From NCBI GenBank assembly GCA_013396655.1, contig WBMV01000852.1:868001-932000 (forward strand): 64,000 bases of DNA, read 5' to 3'. The DNA is from Campylorhamphus procurvoides (taxonomy: Eukaryota; Chordata; Aves; Passeriformes; Dendrocolaptidae). Below, in pieces: positions 25,557 to 36,528 of the stretch (position 1 is its first letter; each line of letters starts with the position of its first letter). The notes beneath the pieces are model-generated. The model saw only the letters and a list, made by a program, of their open reading frames with translations, was not told the DNA's origin and made no database searches. The position numbers and the translations under genes are program-made.

Positions 25557-28500
25557 GTAAGTCCACTGGTGATGGGAGAGAGGAATTCAAGTTAATTTAG
25601 TTATAGCCTGGCTAAAACGTAAGGCAGGGAAAGCAACCAGCAGGTATTCTAAGGGCATGTTTGCATAGGAAATACTTGGAACTGAAATACAAAGAACTAT
25701 GAAGCATTGCATGGATAGAAGGGATCAAATCAAGGAAAAATTTTAAAAATGGATTTGACAGCAAGGCTGTGTGGTTGCTTTGTTATGGTTTCCCAAGGGA
25801 AACAGTCAAACTTGTTTCACTGGAAACAGTCAAACACAAAACAAGTTGGGCAAAAGCAGAAGAAAACACTGCAGAGGAAGTGCAGCAGTGAGAGGTGGAG
25901 CATGGGAGCATTTCTATCCCTTAATTATCCATTGTCTGGCTGTGATTCTGTTTTCCCCCTCTGGAACCACTAACCTCTGAACACACAGTGATCCAAAGCA
26001 AGGTGCAGATTTCCAAGACCAGCTCAGGAGACTGATCCCACCGTGACTTACCTGTCTGTGTCATTTGGGTTGAGTCCTGCCTCTGGAAAGATCCAGCAAC
26101 TGGTGTTACATCCTGCAAGAAATAGTCAGGAATTAACTGCTCTATAAAAAGACATAAAAACATAATCCAATCTTGAAAGTGTGTGATAATTTCCCTGGTC
26201 TAGTTTTATAATTGAATAGAAAATCTTCTTTAATATTTCACATAGATTATTAGAGAACACTTAATTTATGCTACTAAGTACTACCTTAAAATACCTTTAC
26301 TGGAGTCTTCAAAATGACAAATACCTGTCTTATCATTCACACCAAGAATAGGTTTCCTCCAGACCATAATAACGAAATGATAATTTGTGACATTCTAAAA
26401 GAAGATGGGACCAGTAAAAATCATCATGAAATTGACTTTTTAATATCCCAAATCACTGTCGCTTAATAAGACTGAAGCTTTGAGAATGAAATTAAAGCAT
26501 AAATTCCTAGAAGAGACTTTCAGGAGCCTAACATGCAATTAATAAGTTAAAAAAAAATAATCAGCTTTAAGGTTCTAAATGTGTCTCTGTCAATAGAAAT
26601 GTAAGGAGAGAATGTAAGCACATGCTATTAGAAACAAGAGCAGCTCAGCACTGGAAATGTCTAGGGAGTAGAATTCTCTGATAATGATCAAGGTCTGAAA
26701 TTGTTCCATCCAGAATATCAGTTTTATAAAAACACCACAAATTAGATAATTGCTGGTGCAACCAAATTTGGCTCCATGACAGTATGGAAGGAATAAAACG
26801 CATTTTTAAGGTGCTCTGCAAAATGGTAGGCAGCTCAGTCATTTCACAGCTCTGCAGACTTGTGACACCTCAGCTGGCACCAGGGGAATTGGGGTGAATT
26901 CCCCCACCTCAGGAGCACACAGGGGCACGTTTAGGGGGTGGAGGGTCTGTCACCCACCCTCTGCAGGGCTGCCCACAGGCTCTGGGAAACTCCTTGCTGA
27001 AGTGCCTCAAGGAATAAGTTGCCTCAGAGCCAGAAGTGCTTCAAAACCTTTTTCTGGGCTGACAGATTCCCCTAGGAAGTCTGAATGCTTAATCAATCCT
27101 GGCTCAGACCTGTGTTTCCAGAGGCAGGGGTGTTTTTCATAAGATGCTTCAATTTCGGGGAAATAGCAGGGTGATTTATCTCAACTGAAGACTGTCCTGT
27201 TTGATGAGGTCTAACCAGCCTGTTTGCTGTCTCATTTCTATAGCTTAACAATGGTGATTTTTTTAATTTCGGTTTTAGAAGTTAACGTAAAAAAACCAAA
27301 CAACCCAATCTACTAATTAAAAAAAAAAAAGAAATTGGATAATTGAATTGCTGGAAACAACATGGTCAGTTGTGTGAAAAAGGGGAGGAAGTTTCTGATG
27401 GTCAGCCAGAGGTCTGTGTACCATGGCATGGAAAGAGTCCCTTGCTGCAGCTGCTGTGGCTCCAGTGAGGCAAGACAGAGCTCCTGAAACCATTCCACTT
27501 AATGTTCTACTGCAAAACCTGGGCAGGAAACACACAGCTCTTTGATGCCTCACCATGTGTTTTGGCCTGGGTGGCAGAATAATTCAGAGTAACCTGGTTG
27601 TTACTGTACTGACTGACAGGTCCAGAGGTGCACATTGCAGCAAAAGCTACTCAGTTGGTAGAGGTGAAAAGCTGTTTTAGCCCAAATCTCTCTTCCTGTG
27701 ATGGGCCATGTACACCTGCTCAGCAAGTGAACTCCTGCAGAGTTCACTGATGTCTCCAGGCTTTGGAGCACATTTATGTGGCTGATAAGCAGAAATTTGA
27801 TCTCTAGATACTTGTCAGTTCAAACTACACAGATACTGCAAGGTGAGATGCCATAGTTTCAATTACTTTGCTTCAATTGGGTGTGTGTAAGAGAGAGAGC
27901 AAATAAAATAGACAAAACTGCTGTTATTCAGCAGACACCTCGAGAAACAGGGAGACAGAGAAAGATTAAATGTGATAGGGACACCCTGGAGGGCTTTACA
28001 GGAGTTAGGGAGGACTTTTTTTTAACCCCAACACATCTGAAACTGAGAATCTGAGGCAACAAAGGAATAATGTTTGTTCAATAGCAGATAATTTTATTCT
28101 CAATTCAACTGAGAAAGAAACTGGAGAACTATATAAAGTATAGTGGTACATTATACAAATAATATTTCCTTGGACAACAAAAGGAAAGTAAGGCATGTCT
28201 AATGTGAGAGAGGAAATTGCCGGAGAAGCTCAGATAATGCTGCAGCCTTTAGTTGATTTTTTTAATACTGGCTACAATTGTAGAATGGGTCTACGTGCTG
28301 TGAATAGATGCTGTGAATAAAATGCAGGTACCCTGCTAGTCAATTTTTCTTACCAGAAAACATTCAGCTCTGTGACAAGTCATATTTAATCCATGTACTT
28401 TTGCACAATTATGGAATTACAATAGGGGTTCATTACAGGCTCCCTTGTATGTATATTTGGCATTCCTGACTGTCCTTGGGCACGCAACATCAGAGACCTA

Positions 28501-31500
28501 ACTGTGGGTCAGCCAGAGGAAGGCTGGAGCCAAAGCCCAGCTGGAAAACAGGTGTGCTGGCACAGAGGGGTGAGAAATGTGTGATCTGAATCCCACAGCT
28601 GGACAGACACCTGTGCCACAAAATTCTTCCTCAGCTTGCAAAGTGAATGAGGAGCAGGATCTCACAGGTCTTGGTATTTCCAAAACAACACAAGGGAAGC
28701 AGATCCTGTTTAACAAGACAAATCATTTTTAGAGACTTTTCGGTGACATACTGAGTATTTATATATTAATGCCACTTAAGGCTGATTTCAGATGGCATAA
28801 ACAATATTTGGGTCAGCTGATAGTCTAAGTAATGCTTCTGCTTAGTTGTTAGTGTGCTCAAAGCCCTTCATTTTCCCAAAAAATAATTGGTGTTTGGTGT
28901 TGCATGGTCCCCCAAATGAAAGGGGAAGCATACTGACTTTTCTTTAAATGACTTCACCGTGAATTTCTTTCATTGTGTTAGATTTATGTCATGTGCTATC
29001 CAGATGAGATATTGTTTAGTCTGAGTTCAAATCTGAGAAAAAAGAAGTTGAGGATTAAAAAAAATATTTTAGAGGAATATGCCTGAAACCTTGGTTTAGC
29101 TGAGTCATGTCTGGAGAACTGCCCTTCTTACCTAAGCTTTGTCAGGAGGCAAGATGGAGCAGTGGCTGAATGGAGCTTCTTGGAAAACCACATAATTATT
29201 TCAAACAGAATTTCTAGCAGTGGGTATCTTAAGGTAATCAAAAGACTTTTGAATATTTTTTTTCCTTTTCTTTTTAAATTTTTAATTTTCCTAAGGACCT
29301 TCCTTTTCTATGATAGTCAAAAATATTGAGCTCCTCGTAATAAATCCGCTGATTTAAGTGGGTTCCTGACAATTGAAGTGAGTTGAATTTCGAGCTTTGT
29401 GATTTAGAGCATGAGAAGATCCATGTCAGGTCTGGTCTATGCTATTAGCCACTCTCCAGTAGTGCCTACCTAGGGAAAAGTAATAAGAATAAGACTCTGC
29501 TGCTGAGGCAGAAATGACATCTTCTGAATTCTCCATGAAGCTTTTTTTTCCCAACAGTTTTTCTGCTGGCCTTTTAACCTTGAATATATTTCTGGCTCAT
29601 AGCCGTGAATTTCACTAGACGTTTAAGTAGTTTAATTAACCATTTAACTAGATGTTGAAAAATTGCCTCCTGATTGTTTTGAGTCTGTTATCCAATCAGT
29701 CCATTTGCTGTCCCCTCTTTCTCTTCCATTTTGCGAAACAGTAAGCAATTTTTGTATTAATTTCTTCATTTATGATTGCACAGACCTGTGTCATATCACC
29801 CTGAGTTATCTGTTTTCCATCTCTAGGGTTGCTTGGATGATTTCTTTGACAAAGAAGCTATTCAATACATTTGCTCAGCCTTCTCCCTGCCTGGAGTTCT
29901 TTTATTTCCTGTTTCCAGATGAGAACAGATCTAAATAAATACTACCCAGAGACCTCTTACTTTCTTTGAAGACTGCAGTGATCTTTTTAATAGTGCTGTG
30001 TAAAAATGACATATGTGAAATACAATGAAATTTGTTGAGACTTCCAACACTGAAGATTAAGTAAATATGGTTTTATTCTCTGTACTAAATCTGCTGATGA
30101 AGAAGCTAAATTCTCATCAGCAACAGTTACAGTAACTAGCTTGCCTGCTTTTCTCATGATGGGGATAATTCTGCCTTGGAGACATTAGTTGTTGGTTATC
30201 TTTTTCCCATGAGAGATGTTTAAGCTGATTCTTTAGATGACAAGAGTGAAAATATCCAAACCTCACTTGCTGGAAACCCCCTAACATCAGTTATAGTACA
30301 GACCCCAAACCCTTTGTCTTACCTCTCAGACAGTACTTTGGCAGCCCTATATATGATAATGTAAGAATAATTGCTTATTACATTTCTGCTGTCACATACA
30401 AGCATTGTGCAATTCAGCATTAATGTCTGACAACCCAGCTGTCAACTTTCCAAAAATACTTGCTCTCTAACTGCTGTAGCTGCTACTGCTTCCACTTTGA
30501 ACCAGAGGAAGAGATTCTGCTCCAGGGCATTTTGACAGGGTGTTATCTTTTGAAAAGACAGATGTTTGTACTGGAACTGTCTGGTGGTTTTAAGGCCTAT
30601 GCAGGTTTCAATAAATAAGTGTTAAATTACTTGCCAGGTTCAGAGTTAAAGTGGAAGACTTCTAGAGAAATATGTCAGTGACACCCAAAACTAAGACCAG
30701 CATATTCACACACACACAAAAAAATAAAATAAGTTCAAATCACCTTTTAAACATGAAAAGCCAAGAAGCGATGTCTTAAATGTTTAGGAATGTGAAAGAC
30801 CACTGAGAAAGTATTGAAAGAGATGATGTTGTCATTTTCTGCCCTTCTCCATTTCATTTCCCAAGAGAAATACTTCAGGGGGAGGCCAAATAATTCCTTA
30901 CCTTATAAGGGATTTTATTATTTGAAGTAGTATGTTATTGACCCAACTTTGATTTGTAAGCTGATGATGAAATTAATTTGGCCTTTGGTGTAACCACAAT
31001 TAACTTTTCTGGAAGGGAGGTGATTTGATGTCTTGCAGTAAAAAAGTCTCTTTGGAAGGAGCAGGCCAGGGTTTGTTGTGTTGTTTGAGGCTTCAATAGA
31101 CTCACGTCAGCTGAAGTGGTTCCTCTGCCTCTGGCTGGCCCTCTCTGCTGGGTGGAATTTCACCCTGGAGGATAAATTATGGAAATTCTTTCACATCAGA
31201 ATGACTGACTATTATCTCTTGTGGGAGTTTAATTCCTCATTCAGATTCCAGATAATGGACCAAACAAAGAACTGGAGAATGACCCTGATTGAATAGTGTT
31301 TAAAAGTCTTTAGAAAGTCTAGTTAACCTGTCACTGCTAAATGAATATATGTTGTGTGTCTCTGTACTTTAGACTCTGTCTTGTATTAATAAATGGAAGT
31401 AGGATAAACTACTTGAGCTTTAAAACTACTTATAAGGAAATACCTGAGATCCACCCCTCCATCTGGGGAGACAATTGTCTACTGAATGAAGGGTGGGGAG

Positions 31501-31783
31501 GGAGAAAGAGAATAGAAAAGAAAAATAGAGATTCCATTTTTTTAAATATTCTGAAACTCAGTCTTCTGGTATTTCCTTACCAGAACTCCAATCAGAGGAC
31601 TCCCATTCTGGGAAACTTTCTCAACAGGATCACTTAAAGTCATTGTGGAATTACAAATAAGCAAACATAGGACAAATAATGCAGAAAATTCATATAAGAT
31701 GTGAGGAGGCTGTTGAATGTACAGTAAAATGTGAAGTACAATGTAAAAAGTACATTGAAAGTACCATGCCATTTATATAAATA
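25557..31783. other. Unique sequence, no gene seen
   Basis: Small local repeats only. A 14-bp direct repeat (GGAAACAGTCAAAC) occurs at 25798-25811 and 25822-25835. An A12 run sits near 27319-27330. An A-rich patch follows a short CA run at 30708-30730. Open frames do not exceed 98 codons and carry no recognisable motif. Confidence 0.55.
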
Positions 31784-31835
31784 AATATATATGTATGTAT
31801 GCATGTATGTATGTATATGTATGCACATATATGCA
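31784..31835. repeat. Microsatellite, imperfect (ATGT)n
   Basis: ATAT units run into repeated ATGT/GTAT units with GCATGT and GCACAT interruptions over about 50 bp. The overlapping minus-strand open frames rich in I, H, T and Y are products of this repeat. Confidence 0.9.
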
Positions 31836-32542
31836 AAATCCTTATGCAAGCTGTGATGTACAGAGATTTAACACCTATATAATGTAGTTCTTGGGAGAGA
31901 AAAAACACTTCTTTGCAAGTTATACCTAAGTATATACCTAACAGTATTTCTCCTTATGCCAACTAGTCCATCCTGTTCAGTTAACCACACACTTAATTTT
32001 AAGTTTGGACATTATGAAAATAGAATTAATGAAAAAAAGCTCAGTTGTCTGGTGCTGATCCAGTCTGATCCTCTCGGCCCTTTTAGGAGCTGGAAAGGAT
32101 CATGGGTGTTGGCAGCTGTTCACTGATTCCAGATACTGGAATTACATTTTCTTGGAACAGTTTAGATTTATTTTTTATGCCAAAATAAGAACTTTCCCCA
32201 TGAAAATTACATTTCTTCTTCCCTTTGTCTTCTCTGGATGACACTCTTCCCACTGTACCTCATGCACCAGCTGGAAAACCTGAAGCCAAGATTCCTCAGC
32301 TGCTGGTTTGGAGACTCCTGCAAACGCCACCTCCTGTGCACATGCCAAGGGTACTCACTTCTTTCATCCTGCATTAGGGGTGTTTTCTAACAGTTTGTGG
32401 CACACAGTTGCAAACGATCAAGGCAGAGGCAGCAGATAGTTAGCAGGGCACCAGAGTAGCTATTAGCAGATCAAGTTTTCATTCCTTCCTTTTCCTCTGA
32501 CCAGCTGTTCAAAGCAGTATGAAAAGCTGCGAGTATTCATTG
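31836..32542. other. Unique sequence, no gene seen
   Basis: Nothing recognisable. Confidence 0.55.
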
Positions 32543-32580
32543 GGGAGAAAAAAGAAAAAGAAAGAAAGAAAAAAAAAGAT
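32543..32580. repeat. Purine tract (GAAA)n
   Basis: Almost pure A/G with GAAAAAG and GAAAGAAAG units, directly preceding the hairpin at 32582. Confidence 0.85.
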
Positions 32581-32581
32581 G

Positions 32582-32623
32582 AAAAAATGGAAGCATTTCA
32601 ACATTGAAATGCTTTGATTTTTT
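32582..32623. repeat. Near-perfect hairpin, 20-bp arms, 2-nt loop
   Basis: Arms 32582-32601 and 32604-32623 pair at 18 of 20 positions, with one further G:T wobble and one G:G mismatch. The inner 11 bp (AAGCATTTCAA with TTGAAATGCTT) are perfect. The arm is short and the loop tiny compared with miRNA precursors, so a cruciform or decayed inverted repeat is more likely. Confidence 0.85.
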
Positions 32624-33456
32624 TGTTTAAAAAAGTAACTTGAAAATGTCCTGCATATTTTTTCTCAGTGCTCATACTGGTTTAAAGACATTAAATAAAA
32701 TATATTTATTTGATTTTTTTTTCCCCCCCAGATTGTCACTTTTGAAGCAATTCTTACTTGTTTTCCCACTTACTGTGCATTAACTTGCTTGCAAACTTGT
32801 CCCTGAGTGTATGAAGCAGATTCCTCTTGCATGAGTCTGGAGGACACACACAGCTGTGACCACACACAGCCCTCCAGTCCCGAAGGGGTCTCCAGGGTAC
32901 AGACCTCAGCATCAGCTGCTCTGCTCTGTGGATTCACTGCCTGCAACCCAATCCCTGGCAATGAGGACAGCCAGGTCTAACCTGTCTAACCTCCTTAGCA
33001 CCTTACACAAGTACAGCTGCTGTACAGACACATTACAGACCTCACGCAGTTTATTTGTCTCTGAAATTCCAACAACAGCAACATCTTGAGAGGACAATGG
33101 CTTTGGAATTTCTTTAGGGTAACCTAGTAAAGTAGCTGTGTATTCAAGGATTTGCTAACAGCTGGAAGGTTTTGAAGTGCACCCTCTTGCTCTTGTCAGG
33201 AAAGCATTGGCCTGTAGCCCCTGCAGTATTGCAGAGATTTGAGATAATCTTGGAGAAGAGATGTGCTTGCTTTGCACACATGTTCCAATTTCAGAATAGA
33301 CTGCAGCAGCTGATGTGCTTTCCAGATCCACTCCTCCATTTTTTTCTTAGGATTTGGCTTTCTTAGAGGATATCTGATGGTACACTGAAGTAGAATTTGT
33401 ATCCTAGGAATGGCAAGTACCAGGTGGCTTATCCCAAGCAACTGCTATATTCAGGT
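32624..33456. other. Unique sequence, no gene seen
   Basis: The 32800-33000 stretch is slightly GC-richer, with overlapping short open frames on both strands and no recognisable domain. Confidence 0.55.
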
Positions 33457-33838
33457 TATAGAATCATAGAATGGCTTGGACTGGAAGGGATCTTAAAGAC
33501 CATCCAGCTGTGGGCAAGGACACCTTTCACTAGCTCTGTCCACCCTGGTCATGAACACATCCAGGGATGGGGAATTCAGAGATTCTCTGGGCAACCTGTG
33601 CCAGGGCCTCACCACCCTTACAGTAAAGAATTTTTTCCTGTTATCTAATTTAAACCTACTCTTTCAGTGAGAAGCCACTCTCTCTTGTCCTATCACAGCA
33701 TGTCCTTGCTAAACATCTCTTTGCATCTTTCTGGCAGGTTCCCTTCAGATACTGGAAGGCCACAATTAAGTCACCCCAAAGCCTTCTCTTTTCTAGGCTA
33801 AACAGCCACAGTTCTCTCAGGCTTTCCACATAGTAGGT
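33457..33838 (-). mobile_element. CR1 LINE, 3'-end fragment (about 380 bp)
   Basis: The + strand begins with TATAGAATCATAGAATGG, the complement of two ATTCTATG-type terminal octamers. It then follows the CR1 3' UTR in order: GGACTGGAAGGGATCTTAAAG, a GACACCTTTCACTAG block, ATCCAGGGATGGGGAATTC, CTCTGGGCAACCTGTGCC, CCTTACAGTAAAGAA, TCTTGTCCTATCACAGCA and AGATACTGGAAGGCCAC. It ends near 33838. The element lies on the minus strand with its 3' terminus at 33457. It is the best-preserved CR1 fragment here and is 5'-truncated within or near the 3' UTR. Confidence 0.95.
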
Positions 33839-33861
33839 TTACTGCAAAAATGACAGCTCAA

Positions 33862-33872
33862 GAAGAATCAAG
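33862..33872. repeat. 11-bp direct repeat, left copy
   Basis: GAAGAATCAAG lies immediately 5' of the CR1 fragment. An identical copy follows it at 33992-34002. It is interpreted as a possible target-site duplication. Confidence 0.7.
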
Positions 33873-33991
33873 AGCAGGCTGGATGGGGCTCTGAGCAGCC
33901 CTGATCTAGTGGCGTTCCTACCCATGGCAGAGGGCTTGGAACGAGGTCATCTTTAGGGTCCCTTCCAACCCAACCCTTTCTGTGGTTCTGT
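33873..33991 (+). mobile_element. CR1 LINE, short 3'-end fragment with flanking direct repeat
   Basis: On the + strand the CR1 end reads GGCTGGATGGGGCTCTGAGC, then CTGATCTAGTGG, CCCATGGCAGAGGGCTTGGA, AGGGTCCCTTCCAACCCAA and two degenerate octamers TTCTGTGG TTCTGTGA. It is oriented opposite to the CR1 ending at 33838, so the two 3' ends point away from each other. The perfect 11-mer GAAGAATCAAG occurs on both sides (33862-33872 and 33992-34002) and may be a target-site duplication. Confidence 0.92.
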
Positions 33992-34002
33992 GAAGAATCA
34001 AG
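33992..34002. repeat. 11-bp direct repeat, right copy
   Basis: Identical to 33862-33872, directly after the last CR1 octamer. Confidence 0.7.
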
Positions 34003-36504
34003 CACACTGCACACACACAATTCAGACTCTTTTGTGGCCCCTCTCTTGCAGTGCAGAGAAGAATCAGACTTTCACTGCTGGAGAGGGAATTTCAGCCATC
34101 CCCGGTGCTCTCAGAGGCAGCTCCTCACCACTCAGTTTGCTGTGCCAGCCGCTTTCCAACCCTTCTCCAGGGAGTCCTACAGATCCTTCAGGGAGAATGA
34201 ATGACAGTGCCCCAACAGTAATTCTTAATTATTTTCCAACTTTGACAATTAATAACTAATAAATCCTACTTAATCAGATGGGATTTCAAGTCCGTGGTTT
34301 AAACTCGATTTACTGTATATTCATAACTGTGATTTTTTTCTTTTCCTTCCCCTGAAGGCACCCTCTTCCTTGGAAGGTAAGAATTAAGCTGACAGATGGT
34401 ATCAGCAGAAGAATGATTATGAGTTTTAAAAACCTTGATATTTTGGCTTAGTACACCATTTTTCATGCAAATACTGACATGAATATTAGCACCCAATTAA
34501 GAAAGTATAAAACCATGCCATTTGGTTACAGTTTACATTACAATCATTTAATGTTTCATTAAAAATGCTAAGAAAGGCTGCTCTGAAAGGATAAAAATCA
34601 ATGATCTATACATCACTTCTGATGCTTTGCTCTTCTGGTATGATGTGATAGTGAAAATGGGCTATGAATCTCTTTAAATTATTCTGTTAATCTGAGTTTA
34701 TCAATTTCATGTAACTTATGAAATAATATATATTTAATTTAATGCAACTTTGAAATTGCTCATTTGATATGAGTATTTCTCTCTGTAAACCTAGTTAGCT
34801 TAAAATTAAAATAAAATTCATGCTTTGGAATGGCTTAAAAATTTTTCTAGTGAAATGTCTTGATAATCTTGAAATATTTTCCAGAATGTTTTTGAGTAGA
34901 AAAAAATTCATTACACTGCTTTTTGATAAATGTCAGGGAGTTCATACACTAAATTTTGTAATTTTAACCAAGAAGGTGTAATTCAAAAGCGTCTTGACCA
35001 ACTGTATTTACATTATTTATCTCTTTCTCACAGACAGGCAAAAAAGTATAAACCTCCTCCTTCTCATCACATCTATTGTCAGTGAACAAAATATAATAGT
35101 GAATATCATTAAAATCTAATGAAATGCTACTTTCATGAGAAACTTTAAAAACTTTGGCCATGCAGCCACATTATTCAGCAGATTACTGAAGTGCTACATG
35201 ATGGATGTAAAAGCTCGTACATGCTGTAAACAGAGACAATAAAATAATGCAACTGAGCCTTCTCATCACAGCCTGCACTAACACCTCAGCTCACACCACC
35301 CTCAGCCTGGGAGCAATCACTTGGACAAGTGTCAGGGCTCACTTACCAAACTAAGTTGATCAGTTCACCAAGCCTTCTCAGTCTAAGAAGCCTGTGACAC
35401 CCTTTCCTTGCTTTCTTTTTTTCTCCTCCCTAAGAAAAGGGGACATCGATCCTGTCTCCACGTCTCCTGCAGCTTCTCACTCCTTCAGGGCGGGATACAG
35501 GAAGGATACCCCGTTGGATACGGGAAGAATGACTGATTTATATGGCTCAGTCTGTAACAATGGTAGTGAGTGCTGAAAAAGCCAGTGTTGCACCATAAAA
35601 AGCAATGGCTGGTTACATGTATTGCTTGCAGGTTTTCTTCTTTATTAGGAGATATCAAAAACTCCAGTGACAATTCATCACCTTCCTAATCCTATTAGCA
35701 GTAATGGAAAAATGCCAAGACATTTTCCACAATTTCATCAGCTCTCCTTGAAGTCATGTAGCAGCTAAGATTAGAGTACAACATGAGTCAAAGAACATGG
35801 ACTGGCCATCATCCAACCCTGTGCTAGAGAGGCATTACTGAGTCATTTCAAAGGACAACAGAATACCAAAGTTTTTTAGCTGGAGATGTTGAGGCTTACT
35901 TCTTTTATTTCATTTGTACATGGTTTTACCAACAAGACTGTCCTTTGAGCCATGACATGAAGGCAAACTCCATCATAATTCCTAACAGCCATTGCCTTTG
36001 CCTCTGATATCCAAAGTTACTTTTTAAGATTTGAAACACTGGCATAATAACCCGTAGCCTGGCTGATTTTGCAAACTCCTCTTATAAAATTTTGAGACAC
36101 TAATGTACATTTTTATGGTTGGTATAAAGGGTAGGAAATAGTCTCATTTCATGCAATGGCTATAAGCTAATGCTAACAAATTCAAATTTAAAGGAGTATA
36201 TTACAGATAGGTAGCCAGTAGGACAATTTACCTAAGGAATCAATGGATACTTATGCACCTAAAATCCTTACAGGGATTACTCATGTCATTCCAAGAGCAA
36301 ATATTTTAATTGTTTTCTTCCAAAAAGTCAGAATACCATCATCTCAAAAAGTATGAAAAACCAGAACATTTTTTCTTAAGTAAAATATTTTGACATCTTT
36401 TTACAACATTACTTCAGGCTTTTTACCAGATCCCACAAGGTACTAGAGGAGGTATTGTGGGACATTCTAGAAGGAGCCACGTGGGAACATAGTGTGGAGA
36501 ATGC
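34003..36504. other. Unique AT-rich sequence, no gene seen
   Basis: Only short open frames (up to 89 codons at 33990-34259, +). No recognisable repeat or RNA. Confidence 0.55.
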
Positions 36505-36528
36505 AAAAAAAAAAAAAAAAAAAAAAAA
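36505..36528. repeat. Uninterrupted A24 run
   Basis: Twenty-four consecutive A on the + strand follow AATGC. It could be the tail of a retrocopy inserted on the + strand, but the preceding 100 bp match nothing I recognise and no target duplication is evident. Confidence 0.95.

Noticed and set aside
30891..30902. Ten-base palindrome CCTTATAAGG
   Set aside because: Short palindromes of this size are expected many times in AT-rich sequence.
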